Below, in pieces: positions 52,982 to 62,707 of a DNA stretch of 64,000 nt. Below the pieces are notes generated by a model, which did no database searches, had not been told where the DNA came from, and was given only the letters and a program-made list of their open reading frames with translations. Source of the stretch: Actinoallomurus iriomotensis (GTDB taxonomy: Bacteria; Actinomycetota; Actinomycetes; Streptosporangiales; Streptosporangiaceae). How positions within the stretch are numbered: position 1 is the stretch's first letter; the number at the start of each line of letters is the position of its first letter. The translations under genes were made by a program, and so were the position numbers. The stretch is taken from assembly GCF_030269445.1 (NCBI RefSeq), contig NZ_BSTJ01000006.1:529564-593563 (forward strand). Reading direction: 5' to 3'.

Positions 52982-53338
52982 ATGACGGACAACGCCCAGG
53001 CCATCGACCTGACCGAGCTTCCACCAACGATCACGGATTACCTCACGGCACACCGCACCCGTGACGCGGACGCGGCCATCACCCACTTCACCGACGACGC
53101 GGCGGTGATCGACGACGGGAGGACCTACCGCGGACCCGCCGAAATCCGCGGCTGGCTGAAGCGGTCATCCGGTGAGTACACGTACACCATCGAACTCATC
53201 GGCTCCGAGCGGATCGATGACGAGCACTACACCGCCATCAACCATCTCGAAGGCGACTTCCCCGGCGGCGTCGTCGACCTGTACTTCCGGTTCACTCTGC
53301 GCGACGGGCGCATCGCCCGCCTGGTCATCGAGGCGTAG
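52982..53338 (+). CDS. SnoaL-like (NTF2-fold) protein
   Basis: 118 residues from ATG at 52982. The NTF2-like cone begins ITDYLTAHRTRDADAAITHFTDDAAVIDDGRTYRGPAEIRGWL, includes YTAINHLEGDFPGGVVDLYFRFTLRDGRIARLVI, and has normal length. Members range from cyclases and isomerases to ligand binders. It is probably the direct target of the MerR activator and forms an operon with the oxidoreductase 4 bases downstream. Confidence 0.85.
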   Translation: MTDNAQAIDLTELPPTITDYLTAHRTRDADAAITHFTDDAAVIDDGRTYRGPAEIRGWLKRSSGEYTYTIELIGSERIDDEHYTAINHLEGDFPGGVVDLYFRFTLRDGRIARLVIEA

Positions 53339-53342
53339 CGGC

Positions 53343-54239
53343 ATGTCCCTGCGGCTCGGCACTTTCGGGGCGTGGTTCAACCCGTCCTACGACGATGACA
53401 CCCGCGTGCGTTTCGTGGCCGAGGCGGAGTCGCTCGGATTCGGTACCGCGTGGCTGGGCCTGGGGCGGAAGGCCGTTCCCGGCCTCACCCTCATCGAGCG
53501 CGCTCTCGACGCCACCAGCGAGATCGTCGTAGCGACCGCGATCGTGAACATGTGGACCAACGACGCGGCGTCGATCGCGAGGTCCTATGAGCGCATCGAC
53601 GCCAAGCATCCCGGACGGTTCCTGCTCGGCGTCGGCATCGGCCATCCGGAATCGATCACGCGATTCCACTCACCGTACGACACGATGGTGTCCTACCTGG
53701 ACGAACTCGACGCCGCCGTCCCTGCCGACAGGCGAATCCTCGCCGCGCTGGGTGATCGGTCCCTGCGCCTGGCCAGGGACCGCGCAGCGGGCGCCCATCC
53801 CTATCTCGTCGTCCCCGGCCACACCCGTCACGCCCGTGACGTCCTGGGCCCCGGCGTCCTGCTCGCGCCCGAGCACAAGGTCGTCGTCAGCGCCGACGCC
53901 GGTCACGCGCGCGCCATCGCCCGCGACTTCGTCGCCGACCCGTACCTCGGCCTGCGCAATTACGTGAACAACCTGCTCCGCCACGGCTTCAGCGCCGCCG
54001 ACATCGCCGACGGCGGTAGCGACGGACTCATCGACGCCCTCGTCATCCATGGCACGCCGGAGACCATCGCCGCCCGCCTCACCGCCCACCTGGAAGCCGG
54101 CGCCGACCACGTCGGCGTACAGGTACTGGTGGACCCGGGCCACGACCCGATGCCCGGCTACCGCCAACTGGCGAAGGCTCTCTTCTCAGATCGTGCCGGT
54201 ACCCCGCGCCGGCGAAATCTGCGGAGCGTTCTCGGTTGA
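53343..54239 (+). CDS. Luciferase-like (LLM), probably F420-dependent oxidoreductase
   Basis: 298 residues from ATG at 53343, only 4 bases after the SnoaL stop. It is a TIM-barrel LLM protein: RFVAEAESLGFGTAWLGLG, then EIVVATAIVNMWTNDAASIARSYERIDAKHPGRFLLGVGIGHPE, then GTPETIAARLTAHLEAGADHVGVQVL. The short length and the LLGVGIGHPE sequence fit the mycobacterial-type F420-using group. The substrate is unknown. It belongs to the MerR-controlled unit. Confidence 0.85.
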   Translation: MSLRLGTFGAWFNPSYDDDTRVRFVAEAESLGFGTAWLGLGRKAVPGLTLIERALDATSEIVVATAIVNMWTNDAASIARSYERIDAKHPGRFLLGVGIGHPESITRFHSPYDTMVSYLDELDAAVPADRRILAALGDRSLRLARDRAAGAHPYLVVPGHTRHARDVLGPGVLLAPEHKVVVSADAGHARAIARDFVADPYLGLRNYVNNLLRHGFSAADIADGGSDGLIDALVIHGTPETIAARLTAHLEAGADHVGVQVLVDPGHDPMPGYRQLAKALFSDRAGTPRRRNLRSVLG

Positions 54240-54293
54240 TCTCACTCGGCGTCCGCTCATGGCTCGTGAGAGTGAGGGGAGAGCCGCGCCGTC

Positions 54294-54340
54294 GTTCGCT
54301 CGCGGGCATCCTCGGTGTTCGAGGATGCCCGCGAGCGAAC
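54294..54340. terminator. Perfect 21-bp hairpin between convergent genes
   Basis: GTTCGCTCGCGGGCATCCTC plus one G (54294–54314) is repeated exactly in inverse at 54320–54340 with a 5-base loop. It stands between the ends of the oxidoreductase and the collagen-like gene and most likely ends transcription in both directions, although no T-run follows. Confidence 0.75.
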
Positions 54341-54346
54341 ACTCGT

Positions 54347-55771
<1,425 letters not shown>

Positions 55772-57910
55772 TCACTTGGTCCAGGACGCGAGTTGCTTGT
55801 GCGATCGCACTTTCCACAGTGCGCCCTCGTCCCCGTCCGCGGTGACCAGTGTGGCGCCGTCGCGGCTGAAGGCCAGCGTCTTCGGCGTGTCGATGCGCCG
55901 CAGCGTCGTGGCCTTCTTCCCGCCGGGGAGCTTCCAGATATCGACGGTGTCCTCGTCGGTGCTCGGGTCGTAGGACGGAACGGCGAGACTTTTGCCGTCC
56001 GGGCTGAAGGCCATACCGGACGGCATGTGTGAGGCGTCCAACTCGGCGGTCATCCGATGAGAGGCGATGTTCCACAACTGCAGGCTGTCGTCTTCTGAGT
56101 CGGGGAACGCGAGAGTCTTGCCGTCGGGGCTGAACGCCACTTCGTCAGCCGTTTCGGCGGGCCATGAGGCGCGCCGCTTGTGCTTCTTGACGTCCCAGAC
56201 GAGCATGCCGCCCATATTGCCGTCGTAGTAGCCGCAGGCGACGTCTTGCCCGCTCGAACTCACCGCCATGGAGATACAGACGGTGGTGTCGCCGCCGAGC
56301 GGGATGGCACTGGAGGCGTACTTCCCCGTACCGACGGTCCAGACGCCGATGCGGCCACCCGAGCCCAGCGCGGTGAGGGTCCGGCCGTCCGGACTGAACC
56401 CCAACGCGCCGATCGCATCGTTGAGCTGGGAGAACTTGCGCTTCTTGTGAGTGCTGACGGTCCAGAGGTCCACGCCCTCGTCACTGCTCGCGGCGACGGT
56501 CCGGCCGTCCGGGCTGAAGGTCAGCGCGGTGACCCCCTCGCCGGACCGAGGCGTCTTCCAGGAGCGCCTCAGCTTGTGGGTGGCGGTGTCGTACAGCCGC
56601 ACGACCCCGGAGTCCCCGCTGAACGCGACGAGGTCCCCGTCCGGGCTGAGCGCCGTCACGGCGAAATCCTCGTCGGGCGGCACGTCGTCCGGCGGCTGGC
56701 TCGGTGTGGGTTGCGGGAAGTCGGATGGCAGACCGTCCAGTGGGTCGGACGGCACCGCGGAGGGAACGGCCGCGGGCGAGCCGGTCGAGCCGGCGTGGGT
56801 GCCGAGATACAGCACGGTGACGCCCAGGATCACGAGCACCGCGATGCCCGCGACTCGTCCGGGCTTGACGGTCGGCGGCGATGGACGGCCGGTACGGGCC
56901 GGAGCGGTCCGGGGACCCGGGCTCGGCGGATGGAGCGGCCGTGCGGCTCTCCGTACGGGGTCGGCCGCGCTCGGGCGGGCCGGGACGCTGCTCTTCGGCG
57001 GCGACGGCGCAGCCGGCTTCTCGGTGGCGGCGGGCACGATGGCCGGTCTTTCGGCGGCGGCCATGTCCGTCGCGCCGCCGGGTTCCCCGCGCAGGATCTC
57101 CGCGAGCTGTTCGGCGGCCTGTTCCGCGCTCGGGCGCCGTTCCGGGTCCCGGCGCAGCAGTGCCGTGATCAGTGGTGCGAGGGGGCCCGCGCGTACGGGC
57201 GCCGGCGGGTCCTGGGTGAGCAGGGTGAGCAGGACGGTGGCGTAGTCCGGGCCTTCGTACGGTGGTCTGCCCTCGGTCGCGTTGAAGAGCGTGGCGCCGA
57301 GGGCCCACAGGTCGGCGGTGGGGCTGGCGGCGGCGTTCTCGGCCTGCTCGGGGGCCATGAACGCCGGGGTGCCGGTGACGTCTCCGGCCTCTTCGGCGCG
57401 CTCACCGACCCGTTGGGCGACGCCGAAGTCGGTGATGACGATCCGTCGTTCGCTGATCAGGATGTTGGCGGGCTTGAGGTCACGGTGGACGACACCGGCG
57501 GCGTGCGCCTCCCGCAGCGCCTCCAGCGTCGCCGCCCCGATCTCGGCGACGCGCCGGTACGGCAGCCGTACCTCCTCCTTGAGGATGTCGGCGAGTGGAC
57601 GACCATGGAGGAGTTCCATGACGATGATCGGGACGCCGTCGTCGTCGATGACGTCGTGGATCGTGATGATCCCGGGATGGTTCAGCCGGGCGGTGGCACG
57701 CGCCTCCTGCAGCGCGAGCGCGCTGAGCTCGGCCCGTTCGTCATCGTCGAGGTCGGGCGACAGGGTGACCTCTTTGATGGCGACCTCACGGCCGAGCATC
57801 TCGTCATGACCGCGCCAGACCGTGCCCATGCCGCCCTGGCCGATCACCTCGACCAGGCGGTACCGCCCGTTGACCAGCTGGTGCCCATCGTCCGGCGTAA
57901 TCCCGTCCAC
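55772..57910 (-). CDS. Membrane Ser/Thr protein kinase with extracellular WD40 domain
   Basis: 712 residues from GTG at 57910. The Hanks-type kinase domain is at residues 16–275: GQGGMGTVW, the lysine in VAIKEV, HRDLKPANIL, DFGVAQ and MAPEQ are all intact. A Pro/Ala-rich linker leads to one transmembrane helix (GIAVLVILGVTVLYLG near residue 355). The outside part (about residues 410–710) is a WD40 propeller with repeated FSPDGRT blades. It is an active kinase by sequence. It lies between the collagen-like and NlpC/P60 genes, so it may sense or govern the cell surface. Confidence 0.92.
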   Translation of the reverse strand: MDGITPDDGHQLVNGRYRLVEVIGQGGMGTVWRGHDEMLGREVAIKEVTLSPDLDDDERAELSALALQEARATARLNHPGIITIHDVIDDDGVPIIVMELLHGRPLADILKEEVRLPYRRVAEIGAATLEALREAHAAGVVHRDLKPANILISERRIVITDFGVAQRVGERAEEAGDVTGTPAFMAPEQAENAAASPTADLWALGATLFNATEGRPPYEGPDYATVLLTLLTQDPPAPVRAGPLAPLITALLRRDPERRPSAEQAAEQLAEILRGEPGGATDMAAAERPAIVPAATEKPAAPSPPKSSVPARPSAADPVRRAARPLHPPSPGPRTAPARTGRPSPPTVKPGRVAGIAVLVILGVTVLYLGTHAGSTGSPAAVPSAVPSDPLDGLPSDFPQPTPSQPPDDVPPDEDFAVTALSPDGDLVAFSGDSGVVRLYDTATHKLRRSWKTPRSGEGVTALTFSPDGRTVAASSDEGVDLWTVSTHKKRKFSQLNDAIGALGFSPDGRTLTALGSGGRIGVWTVGTGKYASSAIPLGGDTTVCISMAVSSSGQDVACGYYDGNMGGMLVWDVKKHKRRASWPAETADEVAFSPDGKTLAFPDSEDDSLQLWNIASHRMTAELDASHMPSGMAFSPDGKSLAVPSYDPSTDEDTVDIWKLPGGKKATTLRRIDTPKTLAFSRDGATLVTADGDEGALWKVRSHKQLASWTK

Positions 57911-57972
57911 GATTGGTTCCGATGAGAACGGGCCGCCCGTGGTTCCCGTACCGGCGGCCTTCCGCGGCGGCG

Positions 57973-58968
57973 TTACGGGCGGCCGGCGCCGACGAAGTGT
58001 GAGACCCAGTAGGAGTTCGACATGCTGGCGTACTGGACGTCCGTGCCGGTGTGCGGGGCGTGGATGAACCTACCGCCGCCGACGTATATCCCTTCGTGGC
58101 CAAGGCTGTCGAAGAAGACCAGGTCACCGGGTTGCAGATTCGACTTGGCGACGTGGCGGATGGCGTTGTACTGGTCGGGGACGACGCGGGGGAGACTGAC
58201 GCCGGCAGCGCGCCAGGCCATCATCGTCAGCCCGGAACAGTCGTAGCCGTTCGGGCCCGTACCGCCGAAGACATAGGGCTTCCCGAGTTGGGCTTTGGCA
58301 TAATTCACGGCTTTGCCGGCCTGTCCGGAGGCGGACGCGGTGGCGCCGCCGCTCGAACCGCCACTCGTGCTTCCGCTGGAGCTGTTGGTCTTGGCCAACA
58401 GCGCTTTCTGCTTCGCGATCGCCTTCTCGACAACGGCTTTCTTCTTCTTCAACGCGGTCGCGGTCGTGGTGATGCTCTGCAGCGTCGAACGGGCTTCTTC
58501 CTGGCCCCGCTGGAGGCGTTGGGCGGATGCCAGGAGCGCGGTCATCGCCTGGTTCTGGTTGCGCGAGAGCTCGGCGAAGGTCGACATGTCCTGCAGTGCC
58601 GCGTCAGGGTCCTTGGAGGCGGCGAACGTGGTGCTGTCGAGGGTGCCGTTCTTGTACGCGGCGACGGCCATCTGCGCCACCCGTACGCGCAGGTTCTGAT
58701 ACTGAGGTTTTTCCGTTTTCAGCTGCTTATTGATCACGGCAAGATGCTTCTTGGCCGCGGCCAACTGGGTCTCGGCCTTGTCGTACTGGTTGGCGAGTTC
58801 GTCCACCTGGCTGTTGAGCTTGTCCAGTTTCTTCTTCGCGGTGGCCGCTGACGACCCGCCGGTCGCGTTCGCGCCGCTCGCGGGAAGAAGGAGGGCGGCG
58901 CTCACCATCAACGCCGTGATACCTCCCAGGCGGCCGGAACGTGTTAGCCGCGAATATGAAGATGGCAC
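57973..58968 (-). CDS. Secreted NlpC/P60 peptidoglycan endopeptidase with coiled coil
   Basis: 331 residues from GTG at 58968. The signal peptide ends at SGANATG. Residues 45–205 form a long coiled coil (KKLDKLNSQVDELANQYDKAETQLAAAKKH), as in RipA/RipC-type hydrolases that FtsEX activates. A Ser/Gly linker follows, then the NlpC/P60 domain. Its catalytic Cys is in NGYDCSGLTMMAW, the His in LGHEGIYVGGG, and the second His in RFIHAPHTG. It cleaves peptide stems. It is preceded by a c-di-AMP riboswitch. Confidence 0.93.
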   Translation of the reverse strand: MPSSYSRLTRSGRLGGITALMVSAALLLPASGANATGGSSAATAKKKLDKLNSQVDELANQYDKAETQLAAAKKHLAVINKQLKTEKPQYQNLRVRVAQMAVAAYKNGTLDSTTFAASKDPDAALQDMSTFAELSRNQNQAMTALLASAQRLQRGQEEARSTLQSITTTATALKKKKAVVEKAIAKQKALLAKTNSSSGSTSGGSSGGATASASGQAGKAVNYAKAQLGKPYVFGGTGPNGYDCSGLTMMAWRAAGVSLPRVVPDQYNAIRHVAKSNLQPGDLVFFDSLGHEGIYVGGGRFIHAPHTGTDVQYASMSNSYWVSHFVGAGRP

Positions 58969-58983
58969 GTACGAACTCCTCTC

Positions 58984-59116
58984 CTGACGCCTACCGGGTT
59001 AGCTGTCGGGTTCGGGCGGGAGATGCCCTACCGAGCGCCGGGCGCTGCGGATTCACCCCGTACTACTTGGGTCCCCGGTTCCCTGAGCTGCAGGGATTCG
59101 GCCGACGGTCGTGTTT
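58984..59116 (-). promoter_or_regulatory. c-di-AMP riboswitch (ydaO/yuaA type)
   Basis: On the minus strand the leader reads GGCCGAATCC, CTCAGGGAACCGGGGACCCA, GGGGTGAATCCGC, GGGCATCTC, CCGAACCCGACAGCTAACCC and GGTAGGCG in that order. These are the conserved blocks of the ydaO family, best kept at the 3' end. It ends just before the AGGAGAGGAG ribosome site of the NlpC/P60 gene, so it can control initiation or read-through. Cell-wall hydrolase genes are the usual targets in actinobacteria. Confidence 0.9.
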
Positions 59117-59425
59117 CTGATGGGGAATCTGGGACCGTCGAGTCCTGTGGAGTGTAGGGGGTCAAACGGTGCAAATCTACCGAATCGTGATCAAAGGTAC
59201 GCTTCGCGCATGGCTGATCGCGGCGCGCAGCACTTCGCGATGAGCCTCAACGTCGGCATCGAGGGTCGTATGGCCGACCGGGCCGGCCGCCACGAGGTAC
59301 GCGTGGACGAGGAGCTCTGGCGGCGCCGGTGAACTCCCGCCGGCCGGCCTTCAGGCGCGGCATGACGGTGGTACCGGCGGCCGGTGCGAGAGCCGGCCGC
59401 CGATACTTGTCACGTCAGACGACGG
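59117..59425. other. Intergenic region with only a weak small frame
   Basis: The only notable frame begins with ATG at 59210 and encodes 40 residues (MADRGAQHFAMSLNVGIEGR, then a charged end) to 59332, with AAAGG 12 bases upstream. No relative is known to me and coding is uncertain. The promoter of the riboswitch transcript must lie here as well. Confidence 0.35.
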
Positions 59426-59650
59426 CTACGTCCGGTACCGGAAGAGGATCCGGCCGCGGGTCAGGTCGTACGGGCTGAGTTCCACGAGCACCCGGTCGTA
59501 CGGCAGGATCCTGATGTGGTTCCTCCGTATCTTTCCGCTGATGTGGGCGAGCACTTCGTGCCCGTTCTCCAGCTCCACCGTGAAGGTGGCATCGCGTAGA
59601 CACGTGATGACGGTGCCCTCGACTTCGATTCCTTTTGCCGTTCTGGCCAT
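59426..59650 (-). CDS. infA: Translation initiation factor IF-1, second (non-ribosomal-cluster) copy
   Basis: 74 residues from ATG at 59650, preceded by GAGAAC. The OB-fold is complete: [66 protein letters not shown]. The usual actinobacterial IF-1 starts MPKKDGVIEIEG and is encoded in the ribosomal-protein cluster. This copy has a different N-terminus (MARTAKG) and lies behind an acetyltransferase gene, so it is most likely a paralogue. It binds the ribosomal A site during initiation. Confidence 0.88.
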   Translation of the reverse strand: MARTAKGIEVEGTVITCLRDATFTVELENGHEVLAHISGKIRRNHIRILPYDRVLVELSPYDLTRGRILFRYRT

Positions 59651-59692
59651 GTTCTCGCCCTTCTCGGTGACGGTGAGGTAGGAGGCGAGGCG

Positions 59693-60463
59693 TCAGCGGA
59701 GCACCAATTCCAGGTTGCTGTTGACGCGCCGGGCGCCGATGCCCTCGAACAGCGCCATGGCAGCCTCGTTGGATTCATTGACTTCGGCCGATGCCGTCTC
59801 GACCCCGGAGTGGTGCAGCGCGCCCAGCACATGGGCCAGCAGCGATCGGGCGATACCGCGGCGGCGCTGGTCGGATCGGACCGCGAGCAGCCCGATCCGT
59901 GGCTGCAAGGCCACCCGTCCCGTGACCCGGACCAGTCCCACGTATCGATCGGCCTGGACCGCGACGGCGTACTTCGACGGGTCCAGCGGCAGCGGAGTCC
60001 CGTCCGGCCGGACCGGTACTTCGACCGGCATCGACTCCCAGCCGACGGTGGCGTCGACTTCGGCGCGGATCGCGTCGTACACCTCGCGCAGCGGGTCCTC
60101 CCGCGCCGCGCCGACGGGCACCGTCGTCACGCCCTCCGGCGAGAGCACCGAGCCGAGCCCCGTGACCCGCGGATCGGTGGGGAGGACGTACTCCCATTCG
60201 CGGCGTCGGGTCGTGAAGCCGGCTCGCTGCCAGCAGGACGTCAGGTCGACGTCAGGCTCGTCGACCACCGTGTACAGCGGCCTCGGCAGGTCCGCCAGCA
60301 TGGCATCGGCGAGCCGGTCGAAGACCGCGTCGTGCCACGCGTCGATACTGAGGAAGATCCGCCCGTCGGGCCGGTGTGAAGTGTCTCCGCGGCCGACCAC
60401 CCGGTCGTCCTCCACCGCGTGCCATTGTCGCTCCGCGACCCGCGCGATCACGATTTCGTGCAT
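59693..60463 (-). CDS. GNAT-family N-acetyltransferase
   Basis: 256 residues from ATG at 60463. The acetyl-CoA-binding motif A is at about residues 188–212 (RIGLLAVRSDQRRRGIARSLL, the V-x-x-x-x-R-x-x-G-x-A pattern). A second motif follows in ASAEVNESNEAAMALFEGIGARRV near the end. The N-terminal 110 residues are a divergent GNAT-like half. It lies 42 bases before the IF-1 paralogue and 60 after a 16-codon leader frame; all three are probably one transcript. The substrate is unknown. Confidence 0.85.
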   Translation of the reverse strand: MHEIVIARVAERQWHAVEDDRVVGRGDTSHRPDGRIFLSIDAWHDAVFDRLADAMLADLPRPLYTVVDEPDVDLTSCWQRAGFTTRRREWEYVLPTDPRVTGLGSVLSPEGVTTVPVGAAREDPLREVYDAIRAEVDATVGWESMPVEVPVRPDGTPLPLDPSKYAVAVQADRYVGLVRVTGRVALQPRIGLLAVRSDQRRRGIARSLLAHVLGALHHSGVETASAEVNESNEAAMALFEGIGARRVNSNLELVLR

Positions 60464-60523
60464 AGGTTGTCGCCTTTCGGGAGTGCCCTGCTATCGAGGC
60501 GCTCCCGGCGATCCCTCTGTCGA

Positions 60524-60574
60524 TCACCCGACCGTGACGGCGAAGGGGAGCACCCACTTCGATACAGCGTTCAT
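60524..60574 (-). CDS. 16-residue leader peptide upstream of the GNAT gene
   Basis: ATG at 60574 has the strongest ribosome site in this area (GAGGAGGTGAG, about 5 bases upstream). It encodes MNAVSKWVLPFAVTVG and a TGA at 60524. Sixty bases later the GNAT gene begins. A very well initiated mini-frame before a longer gene is typical of translational attenuation or reinitiation control. No cysteine or repeated amino acid that would suggest amino-acid attenuation is present. Confidence 0.6.
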   Translation of the reverse strand: MNAVSKWVLPFAVTVG

Positions 60575-60590
60575 GGGTCTCACCTCCTCG

Positions 60591-60602
60591 CGTGACGTCA
60601 CG
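60591..60602. promoter_or_regulatory. 12-bp palindrome before the leader peptide
   Basis: CGTGACGTCACG is a perfect palindrome located 17 bases upstream of the leader ATG, just before its ribosome site. It may be an operator or an RNA hairpin near the ribosome site. No regulator is adjacent. Confidence 0.45.
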
Positions 60603-60746
60603 GTGCCGCGCACGCTACCAACCGAACGCCATCCGGCCCAACCTGTTTTTTCGGTATCCGGAGCCGGAACATTCGTCCAAGACACCAGGGCGGTTCGCCT
60701 GTGATGCTCGCAGTCCCCACCTGACAGCGCGGCAGGAGACGATCCC

Positions 60747-61601
60747 ATGGCAGAGCAGCCTTCCGGCGCCGCGAGCGCCGGTTACCGGTTCGTTCAGCCT
60801 GACGATGGTGAGGTGCACGTCGTGGAGAACGGCAGGCCGGGCGCGCCCGCCCTGCTTCTGCTCTCCAACGCGGCGGCCCCGCCGGCCTGCTGGGACCCGG
60901 TGGTTCCCCTGCTGGCGGACGCGCACCGTGTCATCCGTGTCGACCTGCTACGTCACGAGAGGGGAGCAAGCCCGCTCGGCGGCTACGACGTCGCCGCTCA
61001 GGCACGTCGGGTCGCCGCCGCGCTGGACGGGCACGGCGTGGGCCGGGTGACGGTGGTCGGGCATTCCTCCGGTTGTACGGTCGCCGCGGCCCTGGCCGAG
61101 CAACGGCCCGACGCGGTCGCCGCCCTGGCGCTCATCGACATGGGCCCCGGTCTCGACGCCAAGGTCCCTGAACGACTGCTCGTCCGGCTGCTGCTGACCC
61201 GGTTTCCCGGGCGGCTGCTGTGGCGCCTGCGTACCGAGGCGACCATCCGGAAGGCAGCCCGCACCGGGTTCACGCGTCCCGTGAACCTCCCCGACGCCTG
61301 GATCGAGCATGTGCGGGGGATGACACACCGGGACTTCGTGGGGGCGATGCGTGCCCCCTTGGCCTACCTCGGGCAGCGGAGCCTGCCCGATCGGCTCACC
61401 GGATTGGGCCTACCGGTGCTGGTCGTCTTCGGCGCCGAGGACCAGCGGTGGCGTTCCTCGTCGGCCGCCGACTACCGCGTCGTGCCCGGCGCCCGCGTCG
61501 AACTGCTGCCGGGCGTGGGACACACCCCGATGATGGAAGACCCCCGAACGACCGGCCGATTGCTGCTGGAATTCGCCGCGGCCGCCGAGCGGCCCGGTTG
61601 A
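60747..61601 (+). CDS. Alpha/beta-hydrolase
   Basis: 284 residues from ATG at 60747 after GCAGGAGACG. The nucleophile elbow GHSSG near residue 107, the aspartate in VVFGAEDQRW near residue 228 and the histidine in PGVGHTPMMEDP near residue 257 make the triad. The oxyanion region LLLLSNAAAPPACWDPV and DLLRHERG are in place. The substrate is unknown. An AraC regulator follows 51 bases later on the same strand and may form an operon with it. Confidence 0.88.
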   Translation: MAEQPSGAASAGYRFVQPDDGEVHVVENGRPGAPALLLLSNAAAPPACWDPVVPLLADAHRVIRVDLLRHERGASPLGGYDVAAQARRVAAALDGHGVGRVTVVGHSSGCTVAAALAEQRPDAVAALALIDMGPGLDAKVPERLLVRLLLTRFPGRLLWRLRTEATIRKAARTGFTRPVNLPDAWIEHVRGMTHRDFVGAMRAPLAYLGQRSLPDRLTGLGLPVLVVFGAEDQRWRSSSAADYRVVPGARVELLPGVGHTPMMEDPRTTGRLLLEFAAAAERPG

Positions 61602-61652
61602 GAGCGCTGTCGTCGCCGGACCGGAGCTTGAGGCGACTCGTAAAATCACGGT

Positions 61653-62486
61653 GTGCGATCCGCCGAGGTGCCTGCGTGGGACATCGCGGTCCCGTCGCGG
61701 TCGGGCCGGCCGGCGGGGGTCACCATGGCGGGCTTCAGCGGTCGAGAGGATGACCTCGTCGAGGTCGGGATCGTCCCCCGCCCGGCCGTCATGGTGATGT
61801 TCAACCTCGGCGACGTACCACTCGTCGTCGACTACGGCAGTGGTGAGCAGCATCGAGAGCGCGTCGTCGCCGGACTGGCGCCCAGCGGCGCGCGAGGGCG
61901 GGGGCCGGCCGGGAGCTTCGAGTGCCTCGAGGTGCGGTTGTCGCCGGTGGCCGCGCACGCGATCCTGGGCGCCTCTTCGGAGCTGGGCGGGGCAGTGATC
62001 ACCCTTGACGACCTCTGGGGACGCGACGCCGTACGGATCGAAGAGCGACTGCGCGCCGCCGGAACGTGGGCCGACCGGTTCGCGATCGTGGAGACCGCGT
62101 TGGCTCGGCGTCACGAGGCGGGCCGTGAGGCCGACCCGGAAGTCGCCTTCTGCTGGGACCAGATGGTGGCCGGCCGGGGGCGGGTACGGATCGAGAGGCT
62201 GGCGACCGAGGTCGGGTGGAGCCGCAAGCGTCTGTGGTCCCGGTTCCGGTCCCAGATCGGCCTCAGCCCCAAGCGCGCCGCCCAGCTCATCCGCTTCGAC
62301 GACGCGGTCCACCGCCTCGCCGCGGGTCACACCGCCGCCGCGGTGGCGGTGATGAGCGGCTACGCCGACCAGTCCCACCTGCATCGAGACGTCATGGCCT
62401 TCGCCGGGACGACGCCGACGGCCGTCGCGATCGAGCCGTTCCTCGCCGTCGACGACGTCGCGTGGGCCGCCCCGGGCCGCACGTGA
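61653..62486 (+). CDS. AraC-family transcriptional regulator
   Basis: 277 residues from GTG at 61653. An N-terminal sensor of about 150 residues (PRPAVMVMFNLGDVPLVV, FECLEVRLSPVAAHAILG) is followed by a C-terminal AraC domain. The domain contains RIERLATEVGWSRKRLWSRFRSQIGLSPKRAAQLIRFDDAV and ATEV-/MSGYADQSHLHRDVMAFAG, the two helix-turn-helices. It is like the regulators of oxidoreductase or hydrolase operons in this subgroup. Confidence 0.88.
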   Translation: MRSAEVPAWDIAVPSRSGRPAGVTMAGFSGREDDLVEVGIVPRPAVMVMFNLGDVPLVVDYGSGEQHRERVVAGLAPSGARGRGPAGSFECLEVRLSPVAAHAILGASSELGGAVITLDDLWGRDAVRIEERLRAAGTWADRFAIVETALARRHEAGREADPEVAFCWDQMVAGRGRVRIERLATEVGWSRKRLWSRFRSQIGLSPKRAAQLIRFDDAVHRLAAGHTAAAVAVMSGYADQSHLHRDVMAFAGTTPTAVAIEPFLAVDDVAWAAPGRT

Positions 62487-62524
62487 GACGACGAGGTCGT
62501 CCGGCGCCACCGGCGCGGCCTCAG

Positions 62525-62690
62525 CGGAGGGCGCGACGGACCTCGGCTCGATGGTCACCTCATCCGCGACGTTCCGGCCGATGATCAGTTCACGGCCCGG
62601 GGCCGTCACGCGCACCTGCGCGCCGGTGTGGTCGAGCAGGAAGAGGCAGGAGTCGGTCGCCGGCCTCCTGCGCACCGCCTCGGCCCCGGG
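62525..62690 (-). pseudogene. C-terminal fragment of a GH42-type beta-galactosidase
   Basis: On the minus strand EAVRRRPATDSCLFLLDHTG, then AQVRVTAPGRELIIGRNVADEVTIEPRSVA is the small C-terminal beta-domain of GH42 beta-galactosidases (pattern LFLLNHT...V.V...G.DLLTG..V...V.L.PRGVAVL). Nothing else of the enzyme is present, and it runs on without a proper stop. It lies head-to-head with another glycosidase remnant. Confidence 0.6.
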
Positions 62691-62707
62691 CGGAGCCTCG
62701 GTCGGCG

